A program made the translations under genes and the position numbers. 50,000 bases of DNA. Source: Bugula neritina. Taxonomy: Eukaryota; Bryozoa; Gymnolaemata; Cheilostomatida; Bugulidae. The DNA is taken from contig OZ037766.1 in the NCBI GenBank assembly GCA_964035545.1, forward strand, positions 28,712,673 through 28,762,672. Reading direction: 5' to 3'. Positions 1 to 14,700 of this stretch are shown piece by piece. Under the pieces are notes generated by a model, which saw only the letters and a program-made list of their open reading frames with translations, was not told the DNA's origin and did not search any database. Within the stretch, counting starts at the first letter, position 1; each line of letters begins with the position of its first letter.

Positions 1-3000
1 TCAAGAATTAGTCTATAAATATTGCAATTATTACTTCATTAGAAAATTAATGAATCGTAAAATATTATATTGCACCCAACTACAAAGCTAGTAACTAAAA
101 TATCATTGGTAAGAGGCCTCCTATCATTACAAGGCTAATGTTTATTATCCTATAATATAATATTATACATACTATTAAAATATAAACTATTATATATGAG
201 TTATAACATAATAATATAATATAAACACTGTATACGCATATGATATAGCATATATTATCATGTAATATTGTATACTGTATATATTATATATAGGCATATT
301 AGTATTTTTATAATACTGTATAATACAGTAAATATGTGCTACATACTATAAGTTATTATCGAGATATATATAATATAATAATATATAATATTGAATGCTT
401 GTACATGTGTGATGTTGACTGAGTCACATATAGCTGAGTTCTATCTCTCAGTTTGGTAGGGTACATTAAACTCTTTTGGATCTCCAAGTTTAACTATCCC
501 CGGGAGAATATGATAACAAGAAAAGAGGCCTTTATGGAATTAAATATGCAGCACTCAGTATAGATTAGCATGGTAGTTGTTACTGTCCATGTGTCCTGGG
601 CGCAAAATAAAAATATTTAGGTGGATGGAACATTTCCCAGTTCCAAGAAAGGTTTATGGAGTTGAAATAAACACTTTAATGCTATAATAAATCACAAATT
701 GGTATAATATGATAGTATATTTCTCATTCTAAGCACATTAATATTTAGAACTGCCTTGGTTTGGTTGCAGAGACCTTTTAAGAAACCTACAGAAAATTTC
801 TTTGAACTTTGACAGCTAATTTAAATAGACTATTTAACATGTCATTTACTTGATATATGTGGGTGGTTGTGTTATTTACTCTAAGGAATGGTTGCTCAGT
901 TCGAGGCACTGTTTCAACAGATTGAGTAGAATTACAAGAAATCAGTTCATGCTAATTAGTATTACATAAAGATTTTAGACTTTAGCTTAAGAATCAAGGA
1001 TTAATTGCCTAGGAGAGGCATTGTTTGGAATCTAGCTTAGTTCTCACTGATGCAGGGGTTTGGCAGATCCCTCCCCTACCCAGACTGCATCAGTTGTTAG
1101 GAAACTTTGCTAATCAGCACGTTGATTAGTTGAGCTTTAGTAATAGAGGTAATAATATGATTATACGATCAATTGGTATCCATAACTTTGGATACACTGG
1201 AGAGTTGATACTCTGAATTAACTCAACTAATAACAAAGTCAGCAAGCTGTTGGAAGTTAGAATGCCTGCTGCCACTCCCTTACAACTAATCACGTGTAGT
1301 CATTTCAGTTATGAAGTAAGCATGCAGTACTAGGCTTAATACATACGCTGGTTTAAATGGTATCAATGAAAGTGTAGTTAATATTAAAACAGGTCTTCAC
1401 TAAAATTGGAAAATGTGCAAAACATTATCATTTTGAATTTAAATTAGCTGGGATGAAACTTTTTGTTAAACTATAGTTTAAAATTACCGAAACCATTTGC
1501 ATTTTTTAGATATCCTATATTGAAATTAAAAACAATTAATTATATAAGAGAAATGTGAAAAAATTGAGCTTGAAACTATTGCACGTCAGCTAGTCAGCAA
1601 GTTTATAGGGCTACTGAATCATTTGGTGTAAACAAGGGCGTAGAGGGTTTGAAAGCAAGATATAATTAATTTATTTTCCAGATTCTGATACACTGGGTCA
1701 TGACATGTGACTACAGGGTGTAATATAATATTGGGCTATCTATAGTTTCTAACAATGACGTGTAGAGATGCAAATGGGGACATAATTAGCAATACATGAA
1801 GGGGGCAGATGAACTTACTTTGAACTGACTGACCTACCATTCTGCTTATCTAAATTCAGCTAACCAAAGCCACATCTCAACTATCAGCTGATGGCAATAA
1901 CTTCTCCACTATAAATATTTATGTTCTTCACTAAATTTAATAAGTTAATATATCCAAGGAGCACAAGTAGGCTGAGAGAAGCTAAACTCAAGTATGGTTT
2001 ACAATGATGTCTTATGTTCATGTTATGTTACATCTTATGACCTGTGCTGGGGTGGTCAATGTAATTTGATAGAGATATATACTGTAGAGTATAGTAGGTT
2101 GTCTTGGAGAAACGGTATTGGCAATATTGATTTTCTTGTTTCTATCATTAGTGATGGTGGACATAGAGCAAGATTATCAACCTTGCATAAAGACTATTCA
2201 AGTCAAACATGGTGACTAATACAATCATTATTGATCCTGACTTGATCAACACAGACAATCACATCACTGTGTTAAATCTTCTCCCACTTTTGGCTAATTA
2301 GCCACCAACTCACTTGTCAAAAAGCTGATTGCTTTGTTCGTTTACTCCTTATTCAATACATCTTTTGTTTATGCACTTTTGTTATGTCTTCTTTCCTGAT
2401 GTAATTCTTACTTATACTATTCTCTAAGGTATCTAGGTTTTGCCTTACGTTGATCAAGCGCTATTCAAAGTACCTTTATTTATATAAGTGTTTGTTTTTC
2501 AAAAATTATTCATAAAAACTACATAACATCTCAACAACTCTTGCACTTCAATAAACCAGTAGATCTTAAACATCAAGGCAAGCCAAAGTCTCAAATATCA
2601 ATAGATCAACGGTGATGAGTCATTTGATTGGGAAATCAGCTGTATCTTATGGAGTAGCTGTTATACATCAATGTGATTCACAAAGACGTAGTACCACTTC
2701 CATAACAATAATAACAAACTTGCCAGTCAAGTCAAACCAGCTGGGTATCAGGGAATGTGGTAATAATTATTAATTAATATACATTGCTCTACATCTAGCA
2801 TCGTGTTCCAAAACTACACCAAGTGCAGTTGGCTAGGGATCAAACTTTGTCAATCATGGTACACGAATTACAAACCTGTTTCAATAGAGATAACATCCTA
2901 TTTGTTGATTACAACAAACCAACTTCACTTCCGAACACAAATTCTGTTACACTGCTTTGCGTGTTGTTAGTATTCAGAAATTCAAACGCTAGCTTAATAT

Positions 3001-4010
3001 AATTTAGTGCCAAGGGACATTATTAATACTAGACATACATGGCTAGAAGAATGGACCAGCAAGACAGTATCAAATACAGTCTGAGGGTTGGTCATATTCA
3101 TCAGAATAATAAGTAATATCCCAGGAGTTCAAACCCTCCTCTACACAGTTAAAGATGTTCAAGTAATTCTACCCACTACTATGCTCAAACTTGAGTTTAC
3201 AGAAAATATATTAAATCAAATTTTTACTATTTATGGTTGTCTAAAGCTTATAATAAATATAATGGCTACAGTAACATAGTTGACTAGAACACTGATGATT
3301 TATGGTATAGTATAACTATCCAGCTTATTAACCACTGATGACGTGATGAGTTATGGTATTGATAGATTCATTACAAATAACTGAAAGATGGTCATTTTCT
3401 TCTGGTATTGTTTCACATCATGGTATTTAAGAAGAAACATGATGATAATGACTTCCTAAACTAGACTGGCAGAGTGGCAATATGAGGAGGAATTTATATG
3501 CTAGAGTAGTGCAATATAAATATGAATATGGACAACTCTATAAGTACATAACATAGAGTCAATGAAGGGGGGGGGGGACTGTTAAACATAACAACGTGGT
3601 ATATAGGTGTAAAACAGTTTTGCTAGTGGGTAAAGCCTGGGCTCTAACAAATATCACAAGAAGCTGCGTTTGGGTAAATTTAAAGAGCTATGACCCAAAT
3701 CGAAATGTTTAATTAATATTAATAATCATAATCAAAAATTGAAGCTAAAAATGAAACACCCTTCTTTATCTCAACCTGTGTACACAACTATTCATCTTAC
3801 TTTTAGTACTACCATTATCATTGTGATTAGATTCATAAAATGATAAATATTAATATTAAATATTATTATGATAAAATTTTAATATGGTTGAAATAAATGC
3901 CAGACCTTCACTGATTTAGATTCAGTTTGATAAGACAGACTCACACTGTGATACTGATGAAAGAAAAAAATGACAACTTTAGTTAATATATTACTAACAT
4001 AATGACTTAC
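1..4010. other. Non-coding, AT-rich
   Basis: Positions 140-380 are TA-rich low complexity. Small stem-loops occur at 1046-1094 (ACTGATGCAG/CTGCATCAGT) and near 1180 (GTATCCA/TGGATAC). AGTTCAAACCC near 3126 looks like an isolated tRNA B box. Short open frames (for example 1994-2215 plus) show no protein-like pattern. I see no gene. Confidence 0.5.
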
Positions 4011-4169
4011 TTGACAGCTGCAAGATTCGGCCAAAGCAGACGGTGATGTAGCTGGGGTTGGCCATGGCTGTGGACAAGAAATGTCTTGTAAACCGGAAAC
4101 TATATTCCATGTAGATATTATTAGAGATGTTTGAAAAAAGGCCAGAGATCCGAATAGCCACATGATCAT
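4011..4169 (-). CDS. Candidate first coding exon of a secreted or membrane protein
   Basis: On the minus strand an ATG at 4169 opens 53 codons and ends exactly at a perfect donor (CAA then GTAAGT) in phase 0. The first 26 residues are hydrophobic and signal-peptide-like (MIMWLFGSLAFF then TSLII), followed by a Pro/Ser/Cys-rich stretch with CPQPWP and CSC. No matching downstream exon could be identified between 1 and 4000, so the rest of the gene would lie further left or outside the window. It could equally be a chance open frame. No family is recognised. Confidence 0.3.
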
Positions 4170-4616
4170 AGTTTCTGTTGGTGCATTTACCTAGTCAGTA
4201 TGGCGGCTTAGCTTTGTGTTAGACGCTCTTAAATGTTTGTTAAAGAAAAATAATGCCACACTTATTTGCCAACAGGCAGGATTTGCGAAATGAATGAAAA
4301 CCAAAAATCAATTTTGCATATACAAACAATTAAAATATACAGCGCAGTAAAATGTTTGTGTTGGCATGTGGCTGAATTGCCATTGGCTATCTTTGTACTT
4401 ATTAGTAGCTACGGGGCTAATAGAATGTGGCTGGGCGGAGTCTTGGAAACAACCAAATATTGTACATGAAAAGGCAACTCCAAATAATTTTATTTGATTT
4501 CTTTTGTAAATTTGCATCTTGTAATTTACTATCAATGTACATAATATTACAGTTCAATTACATGTATTATTAAATTAGCTCCTTTTTAAATTATGGTACT
4601 ACTTAGCTTGCAAAAT

Positions 4617-4620
<4 letters not shown>

Positions 4621-4692
<72 letters not shown>
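4621..4692. repeat. (TA)36 microsatellite
   Basis: Pure TA dinucleotide tract. Confidence 0.97.
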
Positions 4693-4695
<3 letters not shown>

Positions 4696-4744
4696 CATAT
4701 ATGAGTTTATAGAATATATTATACTTTGGATGAAAACCTCAAAT

Positions 4745-4788
4745 TCCTATTGGTTAATTACTTTAAAAAACGTAATTAACCAATAGGA
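4745..4788. repeat. Perfect 17-bp inverted repeat, 10-base loop
   Basis: TCCTATTGGTTAATTAC (4745-4761) and its exact reverse complement (4772-4788). It lies 50 bp after the (TA)36 tract and could be a MITE remnant or a cruciform. Confidence 0.85.
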
Positions 4789-5789
4789 TATTACCCTAAT
4801 CAGTACAATATTATGTGCAGGGAAATGGTGATGATTTATATCATAGTGACAGATTTCAGAGTTTTTTTCTAAATATTCAATTTATTATTAAATATAAACA
4901 CATGCATGCACAGGCTCATGCAGCTTTGAATGTGGAATAATAAATACATATTTCCATAAAAAACATTTTATGTGTATAAATATGCCATAAAATATAAAGT
5001 AAAATTCCCTTTTTGCAAATTATTTTGGTGAGTTAGTGGAGCAAGAACCAAAGTCAGTTAGCATAAGGGTAAGGAATTGCCTTACCCTGACTAAACTACT
5101 AATCTATAATAAATATAAAGCATGAGGAGGTGGCATATAAACAAGACTGCTGTTCCACTATAATTGACATAGAAATATCATATTAGAAGCTGGTGATAAT
5201 GATCAAAACATAAAATGAATTGATTTCTAGTTGAATGCCAAACAAGAGCATTCACACAGGGAGTCAATGGCATACAAATCTGTTGAAATAGTGTAGAATA
5301 AAGAACTCTACGATAACCTGCCTAATTCTCTAGGATTACATGGAATCTATTGTAAACTCCTATAACAGTTAGCTGCGGTATAAAGAATAAACAACAAAAT
5401 ATATATGCAATATATAATATTACTATATACAAGGCAGGTTAGTGAATGCAAACGACTAAAGTGATATTTCTAAGCAAGATGGTGCGTGTGTACGATAGAT
5501 AATATTGATGGTACAGCATATGGCTTTACCCAGAGTGAGTTAATATTAGCAGATACTCTTGGTGAATTATCTATTACCATTCAGCTTTGCAGTGCAATCA
5601 TGTGGAGCCAGCAATGAGACACAAAAGTTAATCACAAAAATAAGGAGAAAAGCTTTGAGCAAAACATAATATTGCAGAAAAAAATCTGTCAAGAAGATAA
5701 GGCTTTGATTTGGTAATCAAAATTTCGAAATAATTTTTGTAAAAAGCTGCTTCATTGGTTACTAAGCAAGTTAGCTGTGCTGTGGTTAG

Positions 5790-8700
5790 CTACTCAGTAT
5801 GGTAGCCTTCGTCTGATTGGATAGCATGTTCCTGAGAAAGAGCAGCTAACTCCTTAACAAATTCTTCCAATACTAAAGCACAGAAAACTGCTTTTTTGGT
5901 GTTCATTTTGTTGAGACGTGCTTCTGGCGTTTCAAACTTGGTCTTTTCTGGTGACTGCAAAGAGGAGCACAATATTTAATTATCACATTTCCAACTAACT
6001 TTAGCAGTTACAGTAAATGAAAGTGAAAAATAATTTATATTATTCTAGGCAGACTTTCAAATGTTATATCAGTAACTAGAAAGTAAAAAAGTAAAAGAGC
6101 ATTTCAAATGCAGACATAGTTAATGGCATGATTAAGCATGTTTTATCTCAGTATTTGACATAAAGTGCTACACATTGCACTGATAACATTTCTTAATGAT
6201 GTATATTACTTTCATATTTGCCCCGAAGAGAGCAAAAGTCAACACTTAACAGTTGCAATAACTGCAAAATTTTAAACCAAAACCACAGACCATCAAATTC
6301 AAGTATATTAATTGAAAACAAAAGTGGAATAAAAATAAAAGATCAAATTAACTAGAACCACCAAAAGGTGTAGAAATTAATGATTATTGATTGGTCGAGG
6401 TGGCTAACCTTGACATTTGAGAACCTGTATCCATTAGCTTCTACCACAAGCTCCGGTTGAATTGGTTGCTTAGTATGTTTGTCTCTCTTGAAGAAGTCTG
6501 TAATTCTCTTACCTAAACAAATGATCAAAATGACTTTGAAATATATAATTATTGAATAAAGAAAGTTATAATTTGGAACTTAAATAGCGACTACGAGGGC
6601 ACAAATCCAAAAGCTTATACAACTACTGAACATATTTTTTAATGAAAATCATCGAAATCAACTTCGATGCAGAAAAATAACTTTCTAATTGTAGCACACA
6701 ACTCCTTATTAATCAAGTGATGCTCTTTAAGAGAAAAAAAAACACATTTAATGAGCTGCTTTTAGAATGCAATAAACTGCCCTATTGGCCAAAATTTCAA
6801 CTAAAAACCGTGAAGGGACATATCTCAATATCCGTCAGACGAGTAACCTATGACTAAATAACTTTATGACTATGACTATAGGCTATATGACTAAATGACT
6901 TTATGACTATGACTAGTCACTCACTAAATATCAACTGACAGTGCCTCACAAATAAATCGGATATTCTGAAGTCAAATTCTGCTCATTCACCCAACAAATA
7001 ATTCTGTGAATGCTTTTAAAGGCTCACATTTTGCTAAGCAAATTTTCTCAAGTCGAATTATTTTTTAAAAGCTGACTTGTTGCATAAGTATTTCGAAAAG
7101 GAAAGAACTCTACATATAGCCTTCAAACTAACCTGCAGTACGGGAACTCTCTGGGTCTCCCGAACTGCTACTAGAATGTTTAGCCTCAGCACCATCTGCC
7201 TCCACCTCTGCTGCATCCATCTTATCAATCATGATCTTACGAGCTTGCAGCAGCAGGACGTTGAAGTTGGGAACTTTAGCCGCAAACTTATCGACCTTCA
7301 CCTTCACAGAGATTAATACCTACAGCAGATAATTAGTAAAGAACTAATAATTCCCGCTATTTGTTGCTGTTGCTCATAGATTAGCGAGAAAAAAAATCTA
7401 AATTCCCTTTGACATTGCAGAGCAAATCATGTTACAGAGTAAATAAAAGCTGACAATTATCAATATTGCATTCAGCTCACATAGTTTTATTTGCATCAAC
7501 CAACTATTTCTACTGTCTGGTTTTAAAATACCTGTATGAGAGACTTGACAGAGTAAATACCTGTATGAGAGACTTGACAGAAAGGTGAAAGACGGCGCTG
7601 GTGTTAAGTAGAAAGGAGCGGAGGAGGGGTTGTGAATAAGAGGCTAGTCTAGTGATCACCCCGGTGAGCAGCAGATTCACAGCTAGAGAGTTGTTCATCA
7701 TATTCTCCAGCTTGTTGAGTAGAGTGGCCATAAACAGCCCTGCAACAGGAATAAGTGGCAGTATTTGATGACTTACTGATAACATCAGATGGGAAGGAGG
7801 GGGCCAATAAAAAGACAAACAACATATAGGGTATACGGCATACTTGAATCCACACAATAAATGAAAATCGAGCAACATTAATTATACCTGAACCAGGAAG
7901 TTAGAGCAAAATTTAAATAACAGCTTGTCACACTATAGACTAAATTATATTCCTATGCATACAAGGACAGGAGCTGTTTTCAGCATACTACAACTTCTAG
8001 GCTTGTAGAGTTGTCCCCTCCATCAGTTAGTACTGTCTTTTAATTGTATCTTAAATAGTACCTATACTAGGAGAGTTGTCCCCACCACTATCCAACTTGA
8101 GATTGAACTTCACAGTTCCTTGTTTACTGGTTTTGGATGCAGAAGTTGCTTCCTCCTGAGTTCCAATGTCCACTGGGTGAGACTTGAGGGCTGAAACTCC
8201 TTCTGCTTCAGTTGAAAAGAGACATACAATACTTTAATGTGAGTCTATAATGTCAAGTGAGATGTGACTAACAGTTGACACACTAGGTAGTAGTTAAGAG
8301 TCAGTACACAGTAGGTAGTAGCTACCAGCCAGTTATTAGTCAACAACGAGTAATCAGTCAACTGCTAACTAATGACTGATAGTGATTTAGAGTCAATAAC
8401 AAAGCTGAGTGATAATTCCATATAGAAGAAGAGCATAGAGTTTTCATTAAAAATCATTTTCCAGTCAACTAGCATAACTCATCACCCCTAGAGGCACTGT
8501 ATTCACACTGAGCAGCTGGCAAATACCTACCAGTTTCAAATGCCGAGAAAGACAAAGGACGTTGCATTGAGGCTACACTTTCTTTCCTCTTTTGCACGGA
8601 GATCTCCGCTTGGCCAATAGCTGCGTCAATTTCCCGTAGCAAATCTTCCTCTGATTTATCAGGATCCAAAGGTGCTGCGTCTACACTCCTGTCCAGATAA

Positions 8701-11700
8701 GACAGGAAAGAGTCCAACTGGTCTGTAGAGCTCATTTGAGCAGCAGTAGAGGATGTTATGGTAATATCAAGGTGAGAGTTGTTTACACTAGGAACCTGAG
8801 GTGGTGATAGGGTTGTGTTCTCTTGACTCAGCTCTGTTAGAGGTGGTGATAGGGTGGGAGGTATACCGGCATTTTGACTTTGCAGCAGAATATTGAGAGT
8901 AAAGTTCGATTGATCATCTCCTAACACTAGAAGTGGCTCATCAACTGGAGCTGATTTAGCTTGGGGTTCTACATCACCATGGCTGCTATTATGAGGTACG
9001 CCAGCTGTTCCTCGAGGAGAGACAGTATCAGGATTCAACTTAACTTCAGGCTCCAACCCTGAATCAGTTAAACAAAGAGGAACGTCTGAAGCTGCTGAAA
9101 GTGTAGCAGGGCTTTGAGATAGCTTAGACTGATGTTCTACGGTCTCGTCAGCTATGCAAAGCGGGACGTCCTCGGCGGCTAAAGGTGCCGCAGTTTGAGA
9201 ATTGTCTGCTGAAATGTCAATTAGTGGGGTATCCTCGGAGTGAAGTCTCATAAAGTAAGGACTACAAGACATAAACCCTTAGTTATTTCAAAATGAGTAA
9301 TAAGCTGTTACCAACACACACAGCCAACAACTATCTGTTCCGTGGGTTGCAATTTCTAATTAATTCTAACACTAGAGAAGATTATAGATATTTAGACACA
9401 CTTGAATGGTATGTTGAAGAGAAATCGTACAGAAATATAAATTTGAAATGTATTCAGAAAGCTTTAAGCTTTAGGAAAGTCAGTTGTCACAAGATAGAAT
9501 AACTAAAACACCTTCCAAATGCATTAGAAAAATGGCCGAGTTGTTTTGAAAAAGTGAGTAGCAAAAGAAGTAGTAACAGTGAGTATTGAAAACAAATAGT
9601 ACATTTCAAAGTCACGGAAAATACTAGAAAGACGTTTGGTGACTCACAGGAAAGCAAACTAAAGCTGGCAGCAGAATACTTTACCTGTCATCAGTAGAAC
9701 TAGCTGCATTTTCTACAGATGTGTCAAAGGAAATTAGGGGCACGTCATCCGCTAAACTCGGGTCGGGGGTGTCATATTTACTGGCAGAACTAGGGTTAGA
9801 CTGCGCTCTATCTCTGTTAGCAAGACACGCAATACAACTCTACGCAAGCATACAGTAAAGCGGAAAGTATTAGCAGTGAAACATAACTTTTATATTGTAA
9901 GATATACTACAAATAATAGCGTTGTATCAATATGTTTCGGCAGTCTATTATGCAGAAATAGTGTTTTAGTATTTGAGAAATTACAAAAGTATAAAATATA
10001 TAAGAAAAAATAAAACCAATGGGCTGTTGCAAAGCGCACTAGCAGTAGCAGTGGAAGCAGATTTTAGGTTTAAATCCAGAAACATCTGGTAGGTTTAGGA
10101 TCTATTGCTCAACCAATGAACTATCAGCTTGTTTTAGTGTGAAGGAAATGCTTTTCACTGAAATTTATGAGAAACATTCTTTAACATTGCTAGCATACCA
10201 GGAGTTATTTCACTTACTTGCTATTAGAAGCTTCTAGCATTGCGTTATGAGGCGGGATTTCTCCGTCATAGATGAAGCACCATGTTGAGCAAAAGGCCCG
10301 GCATTGGTCAATCATTTCTCGGGCGTCCGCCAAGTAATCGTTATATGAGGACTTGTATTCCCGAAGAGACGCAGCTAAAGGTGTGTGGCCGGACGAGAAT
10401 ATGCTACAATATACCATTATCATCCTTTGCTGCATTTAATGTAGCTTTTTAAATAGTTGGTAAAATTTGCAACAAATCAGTTCACCTGACAAGTAAGTGC
10501 AGCATAATCGCAATATAAGAAGCATGGTGAAGGAAAAAGGGTATATTTTAAAGAGCAAATAAATCACCAAATAGTTAATAGTAGAAATTTATACAATCAC
10601 AAACTAATTATTCCGCCACACCATTTCATTTGAGTGCCGCAGGTAAAAGTGAATTGCGTGGTGTGATAGAAATTATAACATTATACAACATAACATGGTG
10701 ACAGAGAGGAATAGTGTGTTATAACACGTCCCAAGTAACCAGCTGACAGCAAGAGAGACTAGCGGCAGCGAGCTAAGCAGAGACAGCGCTGACCTCAACA
10801 GTCCAGACCGGTTGTTACCAAATCCAAAATTAAATGGCAAATTAGAAAGCAGATCATACTCATTGCCTAAATAGAATCTACAACAGTGGCAGTAGTGATC
10901 TAAAGTCTAGAGATTTTCTAAATAGAATTTAAAACAGTAGCAGAAATGATGTTAACATTGTCTAACAATAGAATATAGAACACTAGCTATTGTCTAGAAA
11001 TATAATCTACAACAGTAAAAGAGATGATCTATACTTCTATAGATATAACTTAAAACACTAGCCCTGACCCAGTCAACTGAAACTACTAAAGGAAGATATC
11101 TGCATAAGGTCCAACCCGATACTGAAATAAAGAAACAGGAAATAGTCTACAGAGACAGGAAGTGATGTAAAGAGAGTCTACTGACACATCAGGTGATCTG
11201 AATAAAGCTAGGAATGATGATAGAGAAAGAGAAAGAACAAGTCACTTCAATAGAATCAACTCCAACTATCTATTGAGAAACACCCTCATTTACAGTCACA
11301 ATCCCTGTGAGAACTTGGGGCTAGGGTTTTCAGTATTCTAGACATTCTTACTCAAACAGCGCAGCTCAAGAACTTTAAAGTAGTGGAGGAGTAATTTAGA
11401 CTGAGTGCTCTCCCTAATGTATCTAGTAGGAACCCTTGACTAACATACTGCTCTGCTAGACAATTGACTCAACACACAAGCCTTGGCTGAAAGGAAATCA
11501 AACACCGGTAAGCAACAAACTGCATAAATAAAATGGCGTAGAGAAACAAATAGAACAAGCGAGTGAAATATTTGCAAAGCTGTTTTAAAATGAGTAGCGG
11601 GGAAAGAGCAAGTCGTAGCAGTGATAGTAACACAATGGCAAGCAAACACGAAACACACATCACCTGTTTTTGTGAGGGTAGCTTTTCGATGTAATGAAAT

Positions 11701-14700
11701 GAAACATGGCAGGTAAGATTACAAGCACAAACTTGAAATATTGTCAACTGAAAGTAGTAGATAGCGGATGCAACATGCCACTGACGTTAGAAGGTAAAAT
11801 GTTGCCATGCTAAGCAATATGAAGGCAGATAGTAGAAGTTATACAGCATACAATATGAGTATAGAGTAATAAAGCCGTATATACAGTATTTTAAATATGC
11901 TGTATCTATACTGATACAACAGACGCACTGTGACATCATAAATTCAATACAAGATGTCCGACAGGAAGTGCGACGCCTACCCATCATTGTAGCTAACGAG
12001 CAGACGTTCCTGCTCCTCGGTCAGAATCACCTGACAGCAGTCTGGCTCTAGTTGAAGGAGTTTGTCAGCAATATGTCCATATATATCTAGCTGCTTAACC
12101 GCCCTTCTCTGGCTCTGCATTACATGGGTCAGTCTGTACAAGTACCTATATATATATAAGAGGAGCAAATATCGGTCTATACATAAGAGGAGTAAATATC
12201 AGTCTACAAATAAGAGGAGTAAAAATCAGGCTATAAATAAAAGCAGGAAATATTTGCCTATACAAAAAAGGAGCAAAAATATTAGTCTATACAAGTACTT
12301 AGAAATAAGTACTTGTATTATTTGAAAAAGGGTACATTTTGTCACTATCTAAAAGTATCTTTACATAAAGGAGAGAAAAGTTAGTCTAAAGGAATGTAGT
12401 ATACATGACTAGAACTGTCTGCAGAAGGCACAAAAAGATAGTTTTGTTACTAGATTGGTTATAACTCAGTCAGTCTATTGACTAGAACACAGCGTTAGAG
12501 TGATTGCAATGATGTAGAACTTACTTGAAGCATAAACCAAACATGATGTCTTCACAGTTCAGCTCTATCAGAGTCTTGAATAGTGAGAGAGACACCATGC
12601 ACAGCTACAAGTATATCAACACACATGATAACACACAGTAAAGTAGATTACACAGAAAACTTATGAGGAGTTATGTCCCCTTTTGAGAGCTTCTTGATAC
12701 AAATGTCACAGACTTCTCAGAAATGTTACTAGAAGCACTATATCAAAAATTATAGAATTGAAAGATAAAATAAACTAAAATTTATGTAAAGTTATTATAA
12801 TTCACCTATTATATTTATTTTATTTTTGTTTCCATTATTTCATAATGAAATGTTCTAGAATGCTTTTAGTAATTTATCCTTTTCAAAAAACTCATTTGCG
12901 ACATTTTCAACGCGAAAACTAGTGTTCATAAGGTAATACACAGAAAAATGACACTTATAAAACATAATATCTAAACTGAATTAAAAGCTATTAGCTAGAG
13001 TCAGAAGTTGGAGCTAACAGTCACTCTATAAGCGAATATATGAGTCTAAGCCATACCTTAGTACTGCTGTTGATCCTATCTATTAGCCAATCAAGGATGA
13101 CCACATCATCGTGTTTAGTAGTGAGTATAAAATGCAGAAAGGCCCTGAGCAGGGAGGGTTCTGTAATCGTTCGCACAAATAACTCCAAATATGCGATAGC
13201 TGAAACTTGCTCCTCAATGGCGCTCTGAAATAGAACAAAAAAAACGATCAACAGTGAGAACTAAAATATGATGTCGTTGAGAATCCACATAATTAAATTG
13301 AGCTTGATATTTCCATCTTCAATTTTACCTGTAAATAAATCAAACAATTTTAATTTGGTCTCAAATGCCTTATGGCTAAACTAGATTAAGCAAAAATCCT
13401 ACGTAAATAATTTTAAAATTGGTTTCAAAAAATAAAAGTATCAGTTATGTAAAAGAGAGCATGTTAGAGAAAATTAAAATTGAACTCAACTTTATAATGG
13501 CTCTTTAAATTTCTGAGATACACAATTGGTCAGATTTCTGTTACATACAACAATAAAACTGTTAGGAGTTATATTCACCTGCAAGAGTGCTGGAGCCATG
13601 ACTGGCAATAGAAAGCCATTGTATATGTAGTCTATGAGTTGTTGACCCACAAGCACATGCGCCACCTGTCAAGAAGGTATGAGCACTTTGTAACAGTGTC
13701 AGCACCAGATGGTGCATAGTAGAGAAGTATTACTGCTGCCAGAAGTTGTGTGGCAGCTAATATGAGATACTGAAGCTATATGAACGACTACGGTATTAAT
13801 GCTAAACTGTTAACCTTATCTGCTTCCTGATTATGACAAGATCACCACCTGGGGAGACAACTTTTTAAAAACTTGTACTTTGCTATTTCAGTTTATTTAT
13901 ATTGTAGAATGTAGGCTATTGAGAAACATCGGTGAAAGTGTAAATAAGCCTAATGTTACAGATTTATACAAAATTATACTAAATTTTTGTAAAGCTACTA
14001 AAAGGAAACTTATCAAAATTTCCTTGAAAACAATCGAACTAAAATAAGTTCGCTGTTCATGAGAAAAAACTGAAGTGAAAGATATTATACTCAATCAGCA
14101 TAGGCGACTAGTGAAGTGATTTGAAATTCTCTATGGAAGAACAATAAAAATGAAAATGGCCACAACAAAAATGTAGCGAAAACAAAAGTGACGTCAAGAT
14201 TAATCTGGTCAAAGAAATACCTGTACAACAGCGTTGCAAAACTCAAGGCAGTTGATGATCATCTGCACGTCTGGCATGTGGAGGTAGTGCTCTTTCTCTA
14301 TCCTGTACCAGTCCTCATGACCTTCTGGTCTAACTTTGTGAGGCAGAGATGAGTAGAGGGCACTGAGCCCAGTAGCAAGTACCTGCACAACTCGCCAAAG
14401 TAAACTCAATAAATAGTACTTTCAAGCAGAAAAAAAACGAAAAAATGAAAGACGACAAAGTGATATCAAATAAGCAATTAGTTCACGTAACTAAAACCAT
14501 TTAATAGCAAAACTTCAGAAAATAGAGATTTATACTCAGTCATCTCAATTTCATAAACAATGTAACCAAATTTTTGTCAACACACAAAACTAAACAGAGT
14601 GCTACACACAGTACTACACACAGTACTACACACAGTACTACACACAGTACTACACACAACACACAGTACTACACACGGTGATACTCACGGGGCAAAAGTC

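Noticed and set aside
9293-9502. 69-residue plus-strand frame in FHIP1 intron 11
   Set aside because: No family pattern, opposite strand inside an intron; likely chance.
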